Shown: positions 21,117 to 25,366 of the stretch, piece by piece
Numbering within the stretch: position 1 is the stretch's first letter
How the letters are laid out: each line of letters opens with the position of its first letter
Origin: a virus
Virus record (IMG/VR): IMGVR_UViG_3300021379_001019
Span: 1-25,366 of that record
Length of the DNA stretch: 25,366 nt
Direction: 5' to 3' (one strand)
The notes under the pieces: model-generated
The model's input: only the letters and a program-made list of their open reading frames with translations
Database searches by the model: none
What the model was told of the DNA's origin: nothing
Made by a program: the position numbers and the translations under genes

Positions 21117-24100
21117 ATGGCAGACACAACAATAAAAAAATATAATAGCACAAATCAACAATGGGAAGATGTAAACCCACAAACAACCCACACACAAATT
21201 GTAGCAAGTGGAACTCCAAATGCAACCAATTATTTAGCAGGTAATGGAACTTGGAAAGCACCCCTTTATTATGTTGAAGGTAACACAACAGGAACTGCTG
21301 GAACTTGGACAGGAACGATAAGTAATTTAAGTGCATATTATGATGGTCTAACCATACGATATAAACAAGGTATTGCTGGTGCAACAAATGTTTATTTAAA
21401 TATAAACAATATAGGCAATGCTCAAGTATATAGATATGGTGGTGCAAGACTTACTACACATTGGCCTGTTGGAACAATCGCAACACTAACTTATAACTCA
21501 AGTGATAACAGATGGTATGCAACACCAGATTATAATTCAACAGATGACTATCGTATGAGATGGCAAGGTGATGTAGAAGTTGGAACTTTAATGCACGGTT
21601 ATCAAATAATTATGGAAGGTGCAGATAGAAAATTTCACCCTGTAACAGAGGGTGGCTCAACAGCAAACACAAACACCGTATCAACTGTAGACTTTCTTGT
21701 AGGTGGGACAATACTTTATCATTACTCTAGTAACAATCAAGATGTAGGTAGCACAGGCATTGGTTATGAAGTTTATGAGAGTGGACAATTTTCTTCAATG
21801 GAATATTTCAACAACAGAGATAGTGGTTGGGCTACAACAAGATACCCATTCTATTTTAAAGGAACAATAAACTCAAGTGGACATTTTAATTTAGATAATA
21901 CATCTTATACAAGTTGGCTAACACAAACACTTCCAACAAGTGATGATGGCTTTGTGTATATACAAATTGGTTATATGGCTGATGATTATGATGATTTTAG
22001 ATTAGCAAGTGAACACCCAATATATATTTATAAAGATGGTGCATTAAGATTATACCCATATTTTTCAGAGTTTAATGGTGGAACAGTTACAAGCAATGTA
22101 ACTATATCAAACTCATCACCACGATTGATTTTAACAGACACTAATAATGATAGTGATTTTCATATACAAAATCATAATGGAGTTTTCACAGTAGGTGATA
22201 CAACAAATCAAGAAGATAGATTTGAAATAGATAGCAGTGGTAATGTAGATATATTATCAGGTGATTTAACTGTATTGGGTTCAGGTGGAACAATAGGAAG
22301 CACAGGTCAAATAACCGATGCTTTCTTAAAGGTAGGAACAGGACTTGGAATTGACCCAAACCAAATTTTCTTTACATCAACAGCTTACATCAATTCAGCT
22401 TCAACTTTGTCTTTAGGTGGTGGTGGTAATGGAACAAATGCAGATTTATATATTACTGCAGACCATAAAATAGGTCTTGGCACGACAACTCCAGCAGAGA
22501 AGTTAGATGTTTCTGGAAGCATACAAGCAAATAGTAATTTTAAGTTTAAAGGTAGTGGTGGTTATTACTTATACAATAGTTCTATGGGCTTTAGAGGGGC
22601 TTTTATGGATGATGGTGGCCAAACAAAAATATTTGCTGATGGTAATGGTTCAACACCTGTTATTACTTTAGATAGTAATAACGCAACTTTTGCTAATGAT
22701 GTAACCGTTCAAGGTGATTTAACTGTTAGTGGAGAAACTACTACGATGAATACAACGGTTAGCACAACTGACCAATGGACAGTAACCAATGCAGGAACAG
22801 ATATTGCAACCATTATAAATCAAACAGGTTCAGCAGATATTTTAGATGTAAGAGATGATGGAACTTCTGTGTTTAAAGTTAAAGATGGTGGTGGTGTGGA
22901 AATGACAAACCACTTAAAACTTGCTGGTAATTCTTCTATTGCTATTGGTTCTAATAATTCAAATAGTCAAGTATCAGGTTCACCAGAAGCACAACTTGTT
23001 CTTGATGGCTTACATAATAACAGTTATAACCTTTCTACAAAACTTCTAATAAGAGGTTACGATAATGACACAGCAAGAACTATTATTAAAGCACAAGATG
23101 AAAATGGTTTAGTAGATTGGACTATGACTTCAGGTGTTAATACTCCACTAATGCACTTTAGAGGTAGTTTAGGTATTGGTAGAACTGCTGATACTGCATA
23201 TAAACTTGATGTTAATGGTGATGTAAGAATTACAGGTGATATAAAACTTGCAGGCGACCCAACAACAACCAATCAAGGTTTAATGATTGACTTTACAGGG
23301 TTTGATAAAGAAGGAACAACAGACTTTAGTGATAGAGCATACATTGAACACACAACAAACTTTGGTGGACACTCTGGTTCTGTATTAAAAATTAGTTCAA
23401 GAAATGATAGTAGTGATGGTATTGCTTTTGATACACACGCAAGTTCACAACTAAAACATAATGGTAATACAATATGGACTGCTGGAAATGATGGTAGTGG
23501 TAGTGGACTTGATGCAGACACAGTAGATGGAAAACACGCTTATCAATCTCAAATTAAAGATACAAGAAATGATGGTGATGTTACTCCAAACGATTTTGCA
23601 GATAAAACAGCTTCATTTTCTTTTACAGATGACATAGCAAATTCACCTAACACTTGGGACAGCGTTCTTACAATGAAAGGCTGGACAGATAATTATAGAG
23701 CGTGGCAATTATTTTCAAGTTCAACAAGTGCTGATACAAATGAAAATTTATATTTTAGAAGTGGTATAGGCACAAGTTGGGGAAGTGTTAAAAGAATATT
23801 AACAACAGCAGACGAAGGAAGTGGAAACGGTATTGATGCAGACACAGTAGATGGAAAACATATATGGAGTGGCAATGTTTGGAACAGAATACCTTTCGTA
23901 TTTTCAGACGGAGTAATGGAAGTTGGTAGATATATAGACTTTCACAATACTTCTGGCGACACTTCAGATTTTGCAGTTAGATTAGACACTAATGGAACAA
24001 GTGGTTTAAGAATAAACGGAAGTAATATATTAACAACAGCTTCAACAATAGATGCAGATACATTAGATAATTTAGATAGCACGCAATTTTTAAGAAGTGA

Positions 24101-24962
24101 TATAGCAGATACTATGACAGGTAATTTATCTATCGAAAATGCAGGACCACAACTAACACTTAAAGATACAACAGATAGCGACGATATCAATTTAAGTTTT
24201 ACAAATAGTTCAAATAGTCAAGTAGCAAACATTTCAACAGCAGGAAATAGACTTAACATTAACACAACATTTTCAAATGGTTTAAGTATTGATGCTGACA
24301 AAGTCGGTATTGGAACGACAAGTCCCTCAACAAAAATGCACATTGTAGAAAGTGGCACAACAACAGCTTTAACCGTTCAAAATGCAAGTTCTAATGGCAC
24401 AGTAGTAAAATTAACTTCAACAGGAGATAACAGAAGCCTATATTTACAAACAGACCATATTTATAGTAACGGTGCATTGTATATTGGTGATGGCAGTTAC
24501 AATACAATCGTAAGAGGAAATGAACTTTTAGTAGAAACAAATGTAAGAACTCAAGGACATTTATATTTAAATTATGATAACACAGCTACAGATAGTTATG
24601 TGTATTTTGGTGATAGTGCAAGTGATACAGCACACTATTTAAGATTAAGTCATAGTGGACAACGCTTCCAAATGTCAAATACTTTAGATGTTTCAGGTGC
24701 AATTACATCAGCTTCAAACTTATATCTAAACTATGACAACTCACCAACAGGAACAGACGCTTATATTTATTTTGGTGATGACACAGCTGATAGCACACAT
24801 TGGTTGAGATTTGATAATTCAGCACAACAATTTGGTATATCAAATAGATTAGTAGGAACAGCAGGTAGATTAGGTGCAATAGAATATAATGGTAGTGATG
24901 TAGATAAAGTAAACTTTGCTTTAAATACAACAACACAAACACTAACCATCACAACAAGTTAG
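21117..24962 (+). CDS. Large modular tail fiber / receptor-binding protein (1281 aa)
   Basis: A 1281-aa fiber, the probable main receptor-binding protein. The N-terminal docking-like unit (TTIKKYNSTNQQWEDVNP) matches the preceding fiber. Beta-strand repeats follow, with two 'GLGTTTP/VGIGTTSP-x-KL/M' motifs (~450 and 1063-1070), DADTVDGKH (799 and 907) and DADTLDNLDSTQFLRSD (979). These are all standard modules of long tail fibers. Two related ~42-residue units (LYLNYDN...YFGD...LR...F..SN) lie at 1148-1188 and 1201-1243. There is no clear intramolecular chaperone or peptidase end; the C terminus is IEYNGSDVDKVNFALN plus a short tail. The start has AGGAG 12 bases upstream, slightly far, and an 11-codon out-of-frame ATG at 21110 precedes it. 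Confidence 0.84.
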   Translation: MADTTIKKYNSTNQQWEDVNPQTTHTQIVASGTPNATNYLAGNGTWKAPLYYVEGNTTGTAGTWTGTISNLSAYYDGLTIRYKQGIAGATNVYLNINNIGNAQVYRYGGARLTTHWPVGTIATLTYNSSDNRWYATPDYNSTDDYRMRWQGDVEVGTLMHGYQIIMEGADRKFHPVTEGGSTANTNTVSTVDFLVGGTILYHYSSNNQDVGSTGIGYEVYESGQFSSMEYFNNRDSGWATTRYPFYFKGTINSSGHFNLDNTSYTSWLTQTLPTSDDGFVYIQIGYMADDYDDFRLASEHPIYIYKDGALRLYPYFSEFNGGTVTSNVTISNSSPRLILTDTNNDSDFHIQNHNGVFTVGDTTNQEDRFEIDSSGNVDILSGDLTVLGSGGTIGSTGQITDAFLKVGTGLGIDPNQIFFTSTAYINSASTLSLGGGGNGTNADLYITADHKIGLGTTTPAEKLDVSGSIQANSNFKFKGSGGYYLYNSSMGFRGAFMDDGGQTKIFADGNGSTPVITLDSNNATFANDVTVQGDLTVSGETTTMNTTVSTTDQWTVTNAGTDIATIINQTGSADILDVRDDGTSVFKVKDGGGVEMTNHLKLAGNSSIAIGSNNSNSQVSGSPEAQLVLDGLHNNSYNLSTKLLIRGYDNDTARTIIKAQDENGLVDWTMTSGVNTPLMHFRGSLGIGRTADTAYKLDVNGDVRITGDIKLAGDPTTTNQGLMIDFTGFDKEGTTDFSDRAYIEHTTNFGGHSGSVLKISSRNDSSDGIAFDTHASSQLKHNGNTIWTAGNDGSGSGLDADTVDGKHAYQSQIKDTRNDGDVTPNDFADKTASFSFTDDIANSPNTWDSVLTMKGWTDNYRAWQLFSSSTSADTNENLYFRSGIGTSWGSVKRILTTADEGSGNGIDADTVDGKHIWSGNVWNRIPFVFSDGVMEVGRYIDFHNTSGDTSDFAVRLDTNGTSGLRINGSNILTTASTIDADTLDNLDSTQFLRSDIADTMTGNLSIENAGPQLTLKDTTDSDDINLSFTNSSNSQVANISTAGNRLNINTTFSNGLSIDADKVGIGTTSPSTKMHIVESGTTTALTVQNASSNGTVVKLTSTGDNRSLYLQTDHIYSNGALYIGDGSYNTIVRGNELLVETNVRTQGHLYLNYDNTATDSYVYFGDSASDTAHYLRLSHSGQRFQMSNTLDVSGAITSASNLYLNYDNSPTGTDAYIYFGDDTADSTHWLRFDNSAQQFGISNRLVGTAGRLGAIEYNGSDVDKVNFALNTTTQTLTITTS
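23511..23860 (+). repeat. Exact 26-base direct repeat within the fiber gene
   Basis: The same 26 bases occur at 23511-23536 and 23835-23860, both encoding DADTVDGK and the next two bases of a His codon. In a gene where other repeat copies differ, perfect identity suggests recent duplication or gene conversion between the modules and offers a site for recombination. Confidence 0.75.
24558..24845 (+). repeat. Diverged protein-level duplication near the fiber C terminus
   Basis: Bases 24558-24680 and 24717-24845 encode two related units. Each runs LYLNYDN, (V/I)YFGD, D(T/S)(A/T)H(Y/W)LR, F and (M/I)SN in the same order. They are diverged at DNA level, so the duplication is old and kept by selection on the fold. 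Confidence 0.7.
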
Positions 24963-24971
24963 AGGTGAGTA

Positions 24972-25366
24972 ATGGCAACAATCAATATTGAAACCCTACA
25001 AACAATCAATAAAGATGTATCTGGCTATTGGCAATCACGCACTTGCCCAGCAACTTCATTTTCATATGATGGTGTGATAACAGCAGGTGAACCTTGTAGC
25101 ATAGCATCAGGTGGTATTTACAATGATGACAACAATAATTGCTTTGAGTGTGTAGGCTATTCAAGAACAGAAGTAAGAACATTAGTTCAAGGCACAACAA
25201 CAGTTTATGTTAAATGTTATGTAACCTTTGATGAACAAGGTGGAACAACCGTAGGAAATAGATATGTGTATTTTGGAAATGGCTCTGGTTCAAATGGTGA
25301 TAGAACATATGGACAATATGCTTCCCTACCGACACCTACACGAAGTGGTTATACATTTGATGGTTG
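24972..25366 (+). CDS. Cys-containing surface protein with InlB-type repeat, 3' truncated
   Basis: A frame from ATG 24972 (GAGGTG at 24962-24967) that runs off the right edge, giving 131 residues. The first part has Cys residues spaced among Ser/Gly-rich turns (TCPATSFSYDG, GEPCSIASGGIYND, NCFECVGYS). The visible end is YGQYASLPTPTRSGYTFDG, the hallmark of the InlB B-repeat / Listeria-Bacteroides repeat, a beta-grasp-like surface unit. It follows the fiber genes with nine bases between, so it may be an adhesin, fiber tip or decoration protein of the virion. The signal peptide is absent, as expected of a virion protein. Confidence 0.76.
   Translation, partial: MATINIETLQTINKDVSGYWQSRTCPATSFSYDGVITAGEPCSIASGGIYNDDNNNCFECVGYSRTEVRTLVQGTTTVYVKCYVTFDEQGGTTVGNRYVYFGNGSGSNGDRTYGQYASLPTPTRSGYTFDG

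Overview
The window is a continuous piece of a tailed double-stranded DNA bacteriophage (or prophage-like) genome. Every gene I can support lies on the + strand. The sequence is strongly AT-rich, genes are packed with ATGA/GTGA/TAATG overlaps, and many have a clear GGAG-type Shine-Dalgarno. TGA, TAA and TAG are all used as stops, so a standard bacterial code (table 11) fits. The host cannot be fixed from sequence alone. An AT-rich, SD-dependent bacterium (Bacillota/Mollicutes-like is one option) is a low-confidence guess.

Left third (1-5107), replication and small accessory genes: the C-terminal end of a P4/D5-type primase-helicase, a RecU-like resolvase/nuclease, a 23-aa membrane microprotein, a sigma70-like promoter, and a run of small unknown genes leading to an SF2 (DECH) helicase and five further small genes. 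The standout is a pair of type II hammerhead ribozymes, at 1293-1353 and 1641-1703. They have a full catalytic core, covarying stems I and III, and a covarying pseudoknot between the stem I loop and the 3' strand. They flank one 89-aa gene exactly, so self-cleavage would cut a 350-nt single-gene RNA (1316-1665) out of the operon transcript. If that RNA were ligated, it would rebuild a complete hammerhead at the junction.

Middle (5108-14886), packaging and head: a 326-nt non-coding leader with an extended -10 promoter and a predicted multibranched RNA closed by a 13-bp helix, then terS, terL, a 41-aa membrane protein, a DUF6321-like basic protein, an SPP1-type portal, a 22-aa Lys-rich peptide, a minor head protein fused to a probable ADP-ribosyltransferase, a 64-aa unknown, a promoter, scaffold, P22-like coat and the neck/connector genes.

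Right part (14876-25366), tail and adhesion: two small structural candidates, an 864-aa hub-like protein, a fiber/baseplate protein, a coiled-coil protein, a fiber whose stalk has six IxxNTxx heptads, a 1281-aa modular fiber, and the start of a Cys-containing protein with an InlB/Listeria-Bacteroides-type repeat. No long tape-measure gene lies between the connectors and the hub, which suggests a short or unusual tail.

A recurrent theme is RNA ends. The three best predicted promoters and both ribozyme cuts would each place a hairpin at or within a few nucleotides of the new 5' end, which looks like a common stabilisation strategy.
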